From positions 1-64,000 of IMG/VR virus record IMGVR_UViG_3300032083_001576: a DNA stretch of 64,000 nucleotides. One strand, 5' to 3'. Position numbers and translations under genes: made by a program. Below, one piece after another: positions 15,732 to 23,074 of this stretch. This DNA comes from a virus. Each line of letters begins with the position of its first letter. Positions within the stretch are counted from its first letter, which is position 1. The notes under the pieces were generated by a model. The model searched no databases. It worked only from the letters and a program-made list of their open reading frames with translations, and was not told the origin of the DNA.

Positions 15732-17496
15732 TAATAATCTCCAAAATTTCATCTGCAGCATCAACACAAGTTCCTATTTTACCAGAAAATATATTATAAA
15801 CATTGTCAACTACATTTTCAACCAATGTAGGTCTAGCATCATCTTTATCTTTATTTGGCAATACAGTTCTAAACGTAAACATTGAACCAATATGTTTTGC
15901 TTTGTCTATGTCTTTTAAAAATGTTTTAGCTGAATTGATAAACTTATCAATATTTGTTGTTGATGGATTTTTGACAATCCCTTTGTTTAATAAACTGTTA
16001 AACTTTGAATCACAATCTGGAAACTTACCAACATTAGTAGAATGTATAGCATGAACAACATTACCCATAACGTGTAAGCCTGAATCTCCTAATGGGTCTA
16101 TACACATAAAAGGTCCATCCATTATGACCACACTTTTATTTTTATATTTTTTTGGTAACTTAACAACTGGTTTCTCACATAACTCAAATTGATAATCTTT
16201 CTGTTTATCCTCTGGTAGTAAATGATTTAGGTTTGAATATGTGGCGTTTATTATATAGTCATCCTCTAAATTCCAGCCATCACTATTCAGAATAACATTT
16301 ACATTATATTCATTTAATTTATCCCAACAAATTTGTTTTAACTTAATCGGGTCAAATAATAATTCTTTTACTTTTACCTCTAAATCTACAACATTCTTAC
16401 ACATAAAGTCAAGCTTTTTCTCTTTATAGAACAAATTCATATCTCTCATAAATTCTATGTATTGTTTTGATGTAACCAAACTATCTTTTTTAGCTATACA
16501 ATAGTAATGTTCAATGTCTCCATTTACAATAGCACCACCATATTCTTTTATAAAACTCGTTTCTCCCCATTGTGATTGTCTTGCAGTTTCTTTACTTCGT
16601 GGATAATGATAACCTCTATGTAATCTATATTGATTTATGTTAGAAGCTTGACTTATTATGTCTTCATTTTTCTCGTGTAAAGTTACATCATATCCTGCTT
16701 TAGCTAGTTTCCAAGCTGTCGTGCAACCAAATACACCTCCACCAATCACAGAGACTTTTTTAAATAATTTTTTATTCAGTATATCTATAAAATCATTCGT
16801 GTATAAAGTTATCTCTTTATTGTATTCAAAATCTACATCGTGGTTAAAGACCTTTTGTAACATTTCTTGTAATGGGTCATCAGTCCCGTCTCCCATCAAA
16901 CTAACGCCGTTTATGTGATGGGTTCTTTCACCATCATAGTTAGTATCATAACAAAACTCTATGCCAATATCATTAAACTCTATTTTGAATTGTAGTTTTT
17001 TCTCTACATCAATTGGTGTTATTTTTTCAATCTCTGAATTTTTTATGTGTGGATATAAATAATATATATCGTGATAAGTTAATCTGTAAAGTAAGTCTTT
17101 ATTTGTGTAATACGAATGATTAAAGTTGTCTTTCTTTTTTCTTTCTATAAGATTTTCTTCCATTAAATCCCATTGAACTTCTCTCCAATTCTGAACATCA
17201 TCCACATACAACTTAACATTTCTCATATCAGCTATATCATAAAGTTTTTCTGATTGTTCTCGTGTTAGAGTAAGTGGTTTTTCACAAAATACATTTTTAC
17301 CAAACCATAAACATTTTTTAACTATTTCGTAATGAGTTTCGTTTGGTGTTGAAACAACAACCCAATCTACATCATCGAGTTTTGATATGTAATCGTCTTT
17401 ACTTCTACAAGTAAACTTAACATCACAGAATTTTTCAAGCTTTGTATAAATTATCTTACCCCAAGTTCCGTAACCTATTAATCCTACTTTAATCAA
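15724..17496 (-). CDS. Fusion: Gfo/Idh/MocA-type oxidoreductase plus FAD-dependent oxidoreductase
   Basis: 590 aa. Residues 1-120 hold a Gfo/Idh/MocA NAD(P)-binding domain: VGLIGYGTWGKII, then VVSTPNETHYEIVKKCL, then FCEKPLTL with the family EKP motif. Residues about 120-240 are a short remainder of its substrate domain. At about 250 a second dinucleotide motif begins (VSVIGGGVFGCTTAWKLAKA), followed by the FAD-binding LHEKNEDI and a DAO-like domain to the end, with a late HIGSMFTFRTVLPNKD segment. One uninterrupted frame covers both. The pairing suggests sequential oxidation of one substrate, perhaps a sugar or amino sugar. Substrate unknown. Confidence 0.82.
   Translation of the reverse strand: MIKVGLIGYGTWGKIIYTKLEKFCDVKFTCRSKDDYISKLDDVDWVVVSTPNETHYEIVKKCLWFGKNVFCEKPLTLTREQSEKLYDIADMRNVKLYVDDVQNWREVQWDLMEENLIERKKKDNFNHSYYTNKDLLYRLTYHDIYYLYPHIKNSEIEKITPIDVEKKLQFKIEFNDIGIEFCYDTNYDGERTHHINGVSLMGDGTDDPLQEMLQKVFNHDVDFEYNKEITLYTNDFIDILNKKLFKKVSVIGGGVFGCTTAWKLAKAGYDVTLHEKNEDIISQASNINQYRLHRGYHYPRSKETARQSQWGETSFIKEYGGAIVNGDIEHYYCIAKKDSLVTSKQYIEFMRDMNLFYKEKKLDFMCKNVVDLEVKVKELLFDPIKLKQICWDKLNEYNVNVILNSDGWNLEDDYIINATYSNLNHLLPEDKQKDYQFELCEKPVVKLPKKYKNKSVVIMDGPFMCIDPLGDSGLHVMGNVVHAIHSTNVGKFPDCDSKFNSLLNKGIVKNPSTTNIDKFINSAKTFLKDIDKAKHIGSMFTFRTVLPNKDKDDARPTLVENVVDNVYNIFSGKIGTCVDAADEILEIIND
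16383..16412 (-). promoter_or_regulatory. Possible internal promoter inside the fusion oxidoreductase gene
   Basis: AAAAAGCTTGACT followed after 18 bases by TAGATT reproduces the five intergenic promoters closely, differing only in the -10 box. It lies inside a coding sequence and could drive the downstream end of the sugar cluster, or be coincidence. Confidence 0.3.
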
Positions 17497-18238
17497 CTAA
17501 CTCTCCATAAAAATGTTCATATGTTTTTTTCATCCAGTAAGGCACTGATTTATCCTTATCAGGTAAACCATTAAAATGAAACACATAACCTAATTCAGTA
17601 AATAACATATCATCATTAATAATTTCTTTTTTAGGCATACAAGTCATATTATACTCGTATGATAATAATTTAATATCAATATCGTGTCTTCTTAACATAA
17701 AATTAAGTGGTGTCTGGTCTGTGCCTATACCCCAATTACTTTGAATACTTTGAATATTATCCTTATTTTCAAAATAGAACTTTCGCATTTCATCAAAAAA
17801 AGGTCTGTGTTTTTTATTTACAATTTGGAATCCACTATTTCCATATTCCCAAAAATTAAACCATTCTCCATCAAATACATATTTTTTATAATGTTCCATT
17901 CCTCTTAAAACCCAATCATAACTTCCATCATCGTGTACTAAACAATATTTATCTTCTGTTTCTTTAAAGAAGTTTGGTGCGTCTGGATGAATTATTGTAT
18001 CTGCGTCAACCATTAATATTTGATTGTACTTTATCTCATTGTGGTCTAACATATCAAATAAAAAATATCTTTGCCATATAATGTGCATATCATTCATATC
18101 TGTGACTGGTTCTTCCATAAGAAATAGTTCAACATCATTTTTGTTACACCAATGTTTCCAAGATTTTATAGAATATTCATATTCTTTTTTTGATTGTCCA
18201 TCTTTTTTTACTGCTATTATAAAAACTAAATCTTTCAT
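17489..18238 (-). CDS. GT8-like glycosyltransferase
   Basis: 249 aa. LVFIIAVKKDG begins the GT-A fold; ILMVDADTIIHPDAP contains the DxD motif (DAD, near residue 79) that binds metal and nucleotide. FNFWEYGNSGFQIVNKK and the late VFHFNGLPDKDKS match the GT8-like pattern, where the final HxxG contributes to metal binding. It is a close paralogue of the N-terminal half of the next gene upstream (IKSWKHWC versus IKSWSAWC). GGAG precedes the ATG. Sugar donor unknown. Confidence 0.8.
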   Translation of the reverse strand: MKDLVFIIAVKKDGQSKKEYEYSIKSWKHWCNKNDVELFLMEEPVTDMNDMHIIWQRYFLFDMLDHNEIKYNQILMVDADTIIHPDAPNFFKETEDKYCLVHDDGSYDWVLRGMEHYKKYVFDGEWFNFWEYGNSGFQIVNKKHRPFFDEMRKFYFENKDNIQSIQSNWGIGTDQTPLNFMLRRHDIDIKLLSYEYNMTCMPKKEIINDDMLFTELGYVFHFNGLPDKDKSVPYWMKKTYEHFYGELVD

Positions 18239-18246
18239 AAATCTCC

Positions 18247-19605
18247 TTATTGTAGATTACAAACACAACCTTCGTTGTCTGTAAATTTTTTACCTGTGGT
18301 AACTATATTTTCTGGTGACTCTCCTATAAATTTGTTTATCTTCAATACTCCTTCATTGACTTTTTCATCTATAGCAGCTTTAACTTCACCCGGAGGTAAT
18401 CCATAATCATCAAAAATAAATTCAACATCAGGCCACATTTTTAAAGCATTTTCTATATCTTGTTTAACTTGATAATATTCGTGGCCAGCGTCAATGAAAA
18501 CGACATCAACTTTAGAAGGTAAAAAATCTTCCCATTTGTCAGCACAATATGTTCCTGAACCATCAGAATAATCATAAAGATTAGCTTTAATAAATTCAAC
18601 ATTGTCACAATCTTTACAATGATTTTTAGCTGTATCTAAATGCCATTTATCAACAGCATAAACTTTTTTAAATATTTTACTTAAATACTTCGTTGAATTA
18701 CCTTGATGACAACCTATCTCAACTAGAGTTTTATTTTTATATTTATCATTTAAAAATATATCAAGTATATCTGTTTTAAATTTCACAGATGTTGCATTTT
18801 TATTTTGATGTCTATGTTGAGTCAAACTTAATATGTCATCATATTTTGTATAGTCATAATTCTTACCTACCATATTCCAAGTATCTCTCATTATTTTAAT
18901 TCTGTCCTCAATACTAAATCCTGTGAAATGCCATATATTAGTGTATTTAATAAAGAAAGGTGTTTTGTCTTCTCCATCTTGCCAATTATGTGAAAACATT
19001 TCCTTTCTGTGCATATGTAACATATTCCATGTTACAGGTAATTCTTTTACTTTTATATTTTGTTTTTTTAACTGAAAGTTTAAAATAGTTTGAACTTTAC
19101 CACCACCCATTTTTGCTACACCATCAATGTTGTCTTTGTTATTTTCATAAAGTTTAATTAGTTCATCAAATATACTTTTATGGTCTTTTGTAAAAAAATA
19201 AACTCCAGAGTTATAATAATCATAAATACTCAGTTTCTGATTAGGATAAAATTGCTGAAAAATATTTATACTATTCACATTCCATCTAAGATTACCATTG
19301 TCCTTTACCCAACAAAATTCATCATCATATAATTCAAATGGATTAGGAGCATTCCAATGAACCATTGTATCACTATCTACATAACCAAGTTTATCATATT
19401 TATCTCCTACTATCTCAAAAATAATATCTTTATTCCAAACAGGGTACTTATATCTTTCATTGTGTTTATCGATAACAAGAAAATCAATATCATTTTTTTT
19501 ACACCAAGCACTCCAAGATTTTATACAATAATCAGAATACAATGTATTTTGAAACTCTGAAGTATTGTGATTTATAGCTGTAGTGAATATTAAATTTTTG
19601 TTCAT
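18247..19605 (-). CDS. Fusion: GT8-like glycosyltransferase plus SAM methyltransferase
   Basis: 452 aa. Residues 1-230 are GT8-like: LGYVDSDTMVHWNAP holds the DxD (DSD) and IWHFTGFS the terminal HxxG. Residues about 270-452 are a class I methyltransferase: LVEIGCHQGNSTKYLSKIF is motif I, VYAVDKWH motif II, VDVVFIDAGHEYYQVKQDI motif IV. Related phage and bacterial proteins methylate glycan sugars. A free-standing homologue of the methyltransferase part lies two genes upstream, so this fusion probably arose from that kind of neighbour. One enzyme may add and then cap a sugar. Confidence 0.83.
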   Translation of the reverse strand: MNKNLIFTTAINHNTSEFQNTLYSDYCIKSWSAWCKKNDIDFLVIDKHNERYKYPVWNKDIIFEIVGDKYDKLGYVDSDTMVHWNAPNPFELYDDEFCWVKDNGNLRWNVNSINIFQQFYPNQKLSIYDYYNSGVYFFTKDHKSIFDELIKLYENNKDNIDGVAKMGGGKVQTILNFQLKKQNIKVKELPVTWNMLHMHRKEMFSHNWQDGEDKTPFFIKYTNIWHFTGFSIEDRIKIMRDTWNMVGKNYDYTKYDDILSLTQHRHQNKNATSVKFKTDILDIFLNDKYKNKTLVEIGCHQGNSTKYLSKIFKKVYAVDKWHLDTAKNHCKDCDNVEFIKANLYDYSDGSGTYCADKWEDFLPSKVDVVFIDAGHEYYQVKQDIENALKMWPDVEFIFDDYGLPPGEVKAAIDEKVNEGVLKINKFIGESPENIVTTGKKFTDNEGCVCNLQ

Positions 19606-19683
19606 TTATATACTCTCATAAAATTTATTTTGTTTTTTATCTTTTGGTGTTACTGATGGTATTACTACTATTGGTTTACTCAT
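19606..19683 (-). CDS. Mini-ORF, apparent remnant of a glycosyltransferase (25 aa)
   Basis: The frame MSKPIVVIPSVTPKDKKQ...FYESI has GAGG six bases before its ATG, overlaps the upstream gene by eight bases, and ends one base before the ATG of the next gene. Its first half looks like the opening strand of a glycosyltransferase and its second half like the C-terminal tail (xRQEKQNxFYxTI) of the GT2 gene at 21507-22127. I read it as a gene whose middle was deleted in frame while its signals were kept. A functional micropeptide cannot be excluded. Confidence 0.5.
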   Translation of the reverse strand: MSKPIVVIPSVTPKDKKQNKFYESI

Positions 19684-20812
19684 CACTTACCTCTACATTT
19701 TTTAAATTTTTAAACATTTCATACCAATGTAAACATAACTTATCAGAATTATATTGTTCTCTAAATTTGTTTCTAAAGTTATTTACAATATAAGAATATT
19801 TTTCGAAATTTCCAAGCACTTTTTGAATTTTTTCTTCCAAATCAGACCCATCATATTTACAAGCTATATAGGTTTCACCATCATTGTAAATATTTGGACT
19901 AGTATTTATCATCGACATATCAGGTTTTATCATTAAAGCACCAAATTGAATAGCCTCAATGTCTCTGTAACAAATTTCACCTTGACCAAATGGTGAAAGT
20001 ATAATTTTTGAATTATACAGATTATTTAAATATTCAATTCGTTCTAAATATCCTGTTGTTACATTATAATTTAATTTATTTACTATATTACTAAAATCTT
20101 TTCTATGTTTCATATAAAGTAAATCATTTCTAACACCGTGTTCATAACATGCAGAAATTTCTGATAAACATAGAGCTGTAACATCAATATTCTTATTTAA
20201 ATTTGATGGTAGAAAACGATGTTGATGACCTTCATATACATGATATTGAGGATAAACATTATTCCACTGGTAGAACTTAGACATATAGGTATATCCAAGA
20301 TTCACACCTGACAATTTAATCTTATCCCATTTGTCTTGGGGGATGTCATAAGATTTTCCTAAATTATCGTCAACACCAAAAAACCATTTACCAGCGATAT
20401 AAGGTTTATTGTAGTCTTGTTTATTATTTAACAATTGATTTTTTAACAGATATACTGCATCACTTTGTTCAAATACTTCATAACTACCAAATAGTGATGT
20501 TGAATCAAAACCATCCCATAAAAAATAATTACCACCCTCTGTAATTTTATACAAGTTTTCTAATCCCCAATCTACACTTTCTTGTAATGGTTTATTTTTG
20601 TCGACAAAATCTGAAGGACCAACAATTATATAATCATAATCAGAAGTTTCAGCTTTTTTTCTTTCACCATATGGGATTATACCATGTTCCTCATCATGAA
20701 ACAATAATTCTATTCCATAATCAGAACGAAGTTTATGATACAAAGAGAAAAGTGGTTCAAAAGTATCCATATTTCTACCCTTTTGAAAATTTAATAATTT
20801 AACTTTAATCAT
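19676..20812 (-). CDS. Putative GT-B glycosyltransferase (exostosin-like C-terminus)
   Basis: 378 aa. The C-terminal half has ILSPFGQGEICYRDIEAIQFGALMIKPD, in which SPFGxGExxYRDxEAIxxGxL matches the donor-binding segment of exostosin-like and GT1/GT4-type glycosyltransferases; the Glu residues correspond to the usual EX7E. The N-terminal half contains FLWDGFDSTSLFGSYEVF and an acceptor-binding-like region. ATG overlaps the stop of the mini-ORF upstream (ATGA), so translation is probably coupled. Donor unknown. Confidence 0.72.
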   Translation of the reverse strand: MIKVKLLNFQKGRNMDTFEPLFSLYHKLRSDYGIELLFHDEEHGIIPYGERKKAETSDYDYIIVGPSDFVDKNKPLQESVDWGLENLYKITEGGNYFLWDGFDSTSLFGSYEVFEQSDAVYLLKNQLLNNKQDYNKPYIAGKWFFGVDDNLGKSYDIPQDKWDKIKLSGVNLGYTYMSKFYQWNNVYPQYHVYEGHQHRFLPSNLNKNIDVTALCLSEISACYEHGVRNDLLYMKHRKDFSNIVNKLNYNVTTGYLERIEYLNNLYNSKIILSPFGQGEICYRDIEAIQFGALMIKPDMSMINTSPNIYNDGETYIACKYDGSDLEEKIQKVLGNFEKYSYIVNNFRNKFREQYNSDKLCLHWYEMFKNLKNVEVSDE

Positions 20813-20895
20813 ATGGTATCGTAGAAATCATTTTGTTTTTCTTGTCTATCTGATGTTGTCAATATTACAATATCATAATTTAATTTTTCTGACAT
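20809..20895 (-). CDS. Mini-ORF, apparent remnant of a glycosyltransferase (28 aa)
   Basis: The frame starts MSEKLNYDIVILTTS and ends DRQEKQNDFYDTI. GGAGG lies seven bases before the ATG and the stop overlaps the next ATG (ATGA). The tail matches the last residues of the GT2 protein at 21507-22127 (DRQEKQNEFYNTI) and the head looks like a GT2 first strand, so the gene looks like a glycosyltransferase with its middle removed in frame. See the paired DNA repeat at 20828 and 21526. Confidence 0.55.
   Translation of the reverse strand: MSEKLNYDIVILTTSDRQEKQNDFYDTI
20828..20851. repeat. 24-bp exact repeat, copy 1 (copy 2 at 21526-21549)
   Basis: The plus-strand stretch starting TCATTTTGTTTTTCTTG is identical over 24 bases to 21526-21549. 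Both encode the residues DRQEKQN plus the start of the next codon on the minus strand. One copy ends a full GT2 gene, the other ends the mini-ORF. It may mark a duplication followed by deletion. Confidence 0.8.
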
Positions 20896-21485
20896 ATTAT
20901 ACCCTCCCAATCAAGTAATTTTTTTCCAACACCAACTCGTGGTTCGTTACCTTTAGGTTCTCCTATATACTTAATTACTTTTAATTTACCATTATTTATA
21001 TATTCATCAATACCTAATTTAACCTCTGGAATTAAACCATAATCATCAAATATTAAAACAACATCATCAGTTCCCTTTTCAAATGAGGTATTTATATCCA
21101 TAATTACATGTTGTTTGTCATGTACAGCATCAATTAAAAATACATCATATTTCTCTACATTGCCATCACCATTCCACCAATTGTTTGAACTAATAATCTC
21201 TTTAGCATAAATATCTTTATTTTGATACTCTATATTATCTCTATCTTTATTTAAATTTTTAGCATAAGTTATTAAGTCATCATCTATATCCACTGTCTTA
21301 ACTTTTTCAAACAAAAAACTTAAAATACGGGTTGTGTATCCCCTAGATGTGCCAATCTCAAAACATTTTTTATCTAAATATTTATCACCACAAAAATTTA
21401 TTATATCTTTTTTCATTACTAACGATGTTGTGTTTTTGTCTTGTCTTTTGTCAGGTATATTTTTTAATATAAAATCTATATCCAT
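20880..21485 (-). CDS. Class I SAM-dependent methyltransferase
   Basis: 201 aa. CFEIGTSRGYTTRILSFLF is motif I for AdoMet binding, VKTVDIDDDLITYAKNL motif II, and YDVFLIDAVHDKQHVIMDI motif IV. IFDDYGLIPEVKLGIDEYI repeats almost the same text as the C-terminal domain of the 452-aa fusion (IFDDYGLPPGEVKAAIDEKV), so the two are paralogues. AGGAGG lies six bases before the start. Likely methylates a sugar or its nucleotide-linked precursor in the cluster. Confidence 0.85.
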   Translation of the reverse strand: MDIDFILKNIPDKRQDKNTTSLVMKKDIINFCGDKYLDKKCFEIGTSRGYTTRILSFLFEKVKTVDIDDDLITYAKNLNKDRDNIEYQNKDIYAKEIISSNNWWNGDGNVEKYDVFLIDAVHDKQHVIMDINTSFEKGTDDVVLIFDDYGLIPEVKLGIDEYINNGKLKVIKYIGEPKGNEPRVGVGKKLLDWEGIICQKN

Positions 21486-21506
21486 TATAACCTCCTGTTT
21501 TGTTTT

Positions 21507-22127
21507 TTATATTGTGTTATAAAACTCATTTTGTTTTTCTTGTCTATCTATTGTCTTCGGGTGATAGAACGAAAATTGTTCCTCTGCTGGTAAAAACGTA
21601 TGTTCTTTATATCCTGTTAATACTTCGTGTACTTTATTTTTCCACATAATGTTAGGTCGATTTCTCCAAATCCTACCTTGATAATCAGGAAAGTTTACCC
21701 AACCTTTTTCGTTCACATTCCAACCCCATTTATTAATATGTTCTTGTGTGATACCATCAACTGTGTTAACTCGTGGCACCCAATATAAATCTACTGTGGG
21801 ATTTGATTGTAATATTGGTTTAATGTTTTTTATTAATTGTTTGTGTGGTAATTCATCTGCATCAAGATTAAAAATGTAATCACCCGTGCACATATTTTTT
21901 AAATAATTTTTTTGTCCACCATAATCTTTTAACAAATGTCTTTGTTCAAAAATCATTTCGTGCATTGATGTCATTACATCTAATATCTCAATTGTTTTAG
22001 GATTGTCTGAATAATCATCAAGAATTACTATCTCATCTTCTTCGTCTTTGTGTTTGACTAAAAACTCTAATAACTTTAGTAATGAATCATCTTCATTATG
22101 AGTCAATATACTATAACTTATTTTCAT
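21507..22127 (-). CDS. Family 2 glycosyltransferase (short)
   Basis: 206 aa. ISYSILTHNEDDSLLKLLEF opens the GT2 fold, EIVILDDYSDNPKTIE supplies nucleotide-binding Asp residues, and DYIFNLDADELPHKQLI carries DxD (DAD) followed by the E-L-P typical of WaaE/KdtX-like LPS glucosyltransferases. The C-terminal FSFYHPKTIDRQEKQNEFY is the usual tail of that group and is echoed in the two mini-ORFs downstream. Acts presumably at the cytoplasmic side on LPS core or a similar acceptor. Confidence 0.85.
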   Translation of the reverse strand: MKISYSILTHNEDDSLLKLLEFLVKHKDEEDEIVILDDYSDNPKTIEILDVMTSMHEMIFEQRHLLKDYGGQKNYLKNMCTGDYIFNLDADELPHKQLIKNIKPILQSNPTVDLYWVPRVNTVDGITQEHINKWGWNVNEKGWVNFPDYQGRIWRNRPNIMWKNKVHEVLTGYKEHTFLPAEEQFSFYHPKTIDRQEKQNEFYNTI

Positions 22128-22610
22128 TTATAACCCTTTGTAAATTTCTTTTAAAGCTTTTGATTGGAAGTTCCATTTAATTTGTTTTGCTGATTTTACT
22201 CTTGTGTATTTGTAAGTCCTCCAACAATCAAATCTATTCAACACTTTAGCTTTAATAATTGGTTTATAAACTAAATTTGGTCTTATACCAGCGTCTTCTT
22301 CCTCATATATATTCATCTTTGGAAATTTACTTTGTTTATCTAATTCCCAACCAGTTTTAGTTCCCATAGCTTGAAAAAACTTTTCAACTTCTGTGTGTGG
22401 CATATGATTAAGATTAAGTCCGTGAAAAAGTTTTTTGTCTCTTGTACCATATTCATCAGTATCCACAACAAAAACTAAAGGTATGGATTTATCATTGTTT
22501 CTATCTCTATATTGAAATTCAATAATCATTCCACTCTTAATATTCATTGGTGATATTGACTTCTTATCATTTCTACCTGAGTAAAATCTTCTATGTCTTG
22601 AATTTCTCAT
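22128..22610 (-). CDS. Conserved-type phage hypothetical protein (160 aa)
   Basis: Basic N-terminus (RNSRHRRFYSGRNDKK), then MNIKSGMIIEFQYRDR and SIPLVFVVDTDEYGTRD followed by LFHGLNLNHMP. The pattern 'PGxIIxFxY...PLVxVxD...HGLNL' resembles uncharacterised proteins of T4-like marine phages that look like small beta-barrel, possibly DNA-interacting or structural, proteins. The basic tail contains FDCWRTYKYTRVK. It interrupts the glycan genes and is probably unrelated to them. Function unknown. Confidence 0.6.
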   Translation of the reverse strand: MRNSRHRRFYSGRNDKKSISPMNIKSGMIIEFQYRDRNNDKSIPLVFVVDTDEYGTRDKKLFHGLNLNHMPHTEVEKFFQAMGTKTGWELDKQSKFPKMNIYEEEDAGIRPNLVYKPIIKAKVLNRFDCWRTYKYTRVKSAKQIKWNFQSKALKEIYKGL

Positions 22611-23074
22611 TATTTATTTTTTTCTTTTAGAATTTTATTAATTGTTGTCATGCCTTCAATAAATAAATCATAAACAACAGCGTTATCTGTATCTATTTTT
22701 CTCTCGTAAAATCCACCTTGTTCATTGGGAAAGTTTTCCCTTTCTTCCTCTGGTATGTCAACCATTGGTGCGAACGCCCATTTCATAACTTTATCTTCTT
22801 TATCATTTGGAACTGTAATATTCACAGGATACAACATACCAATTGGTAATGTGATTATACTTGGAATCCAAACTTTACCATTTGATTCAACGGCCCAATT
22901 CTTCATATCTTCACCAAGTTTTTGGAACTCTTCATTTGTTTCTTTCGTACCTGTGAATTTGGTTGATGTTGTATAACCACAATTGATACACTGCATCACT
23001 TGTGCTTTTTCTGTTCCTGCAACGTGTAAAGCTCTTTCTTCACATAAGGGACAATTACTTATTATGTCTTTCAT
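22610..23074 (-). CDS. Zinc-ribbon protein (154 aa)
   Basis: Residues 9-35 form a zinc ribbon: CPLCEERAL, then MQCINCGYTT, i.e. CxxC...CxxC. The remaining 120 residues contain WIPSIITLPIGMLYPVNI and EERENFPNEQGGFYERK, a compact region often attached to such ribbons in T4-like phages, of unknown role. A one-base overlap with the downstream gene and a four-base overlap with the upstream one put it in the same transcript as the GT4 pair. Confidence 0.7.
   Translation of the reverse strand: MKDIISNCPLCEERALHVAGTEKAQVMQCINCGYTTSTKFTGTKETNEEFQKLGEDMKNWAVESNGKVWIPSIITLPIGMLYPVNITVPNDKEDKVMKWAFAPMVDIPEEERENFPNEQGGFYERKIDTDNAVVYDLFIEGMTTINKILKEKNK

Noticed and set aside
15731-15767. Longer N-terminus for the 334-aa protein
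   Set aside because: It would overlap the upstream gene by 44 bases; the internal ATG has a good GGAG and the usual one-to-eight-base overlap.
17430-17460. AAGCTTGAAA inside the start of the fusion oxidoreductase
   Set aside because: No -10 box at the right distance and a poorer -35; counted as chance.
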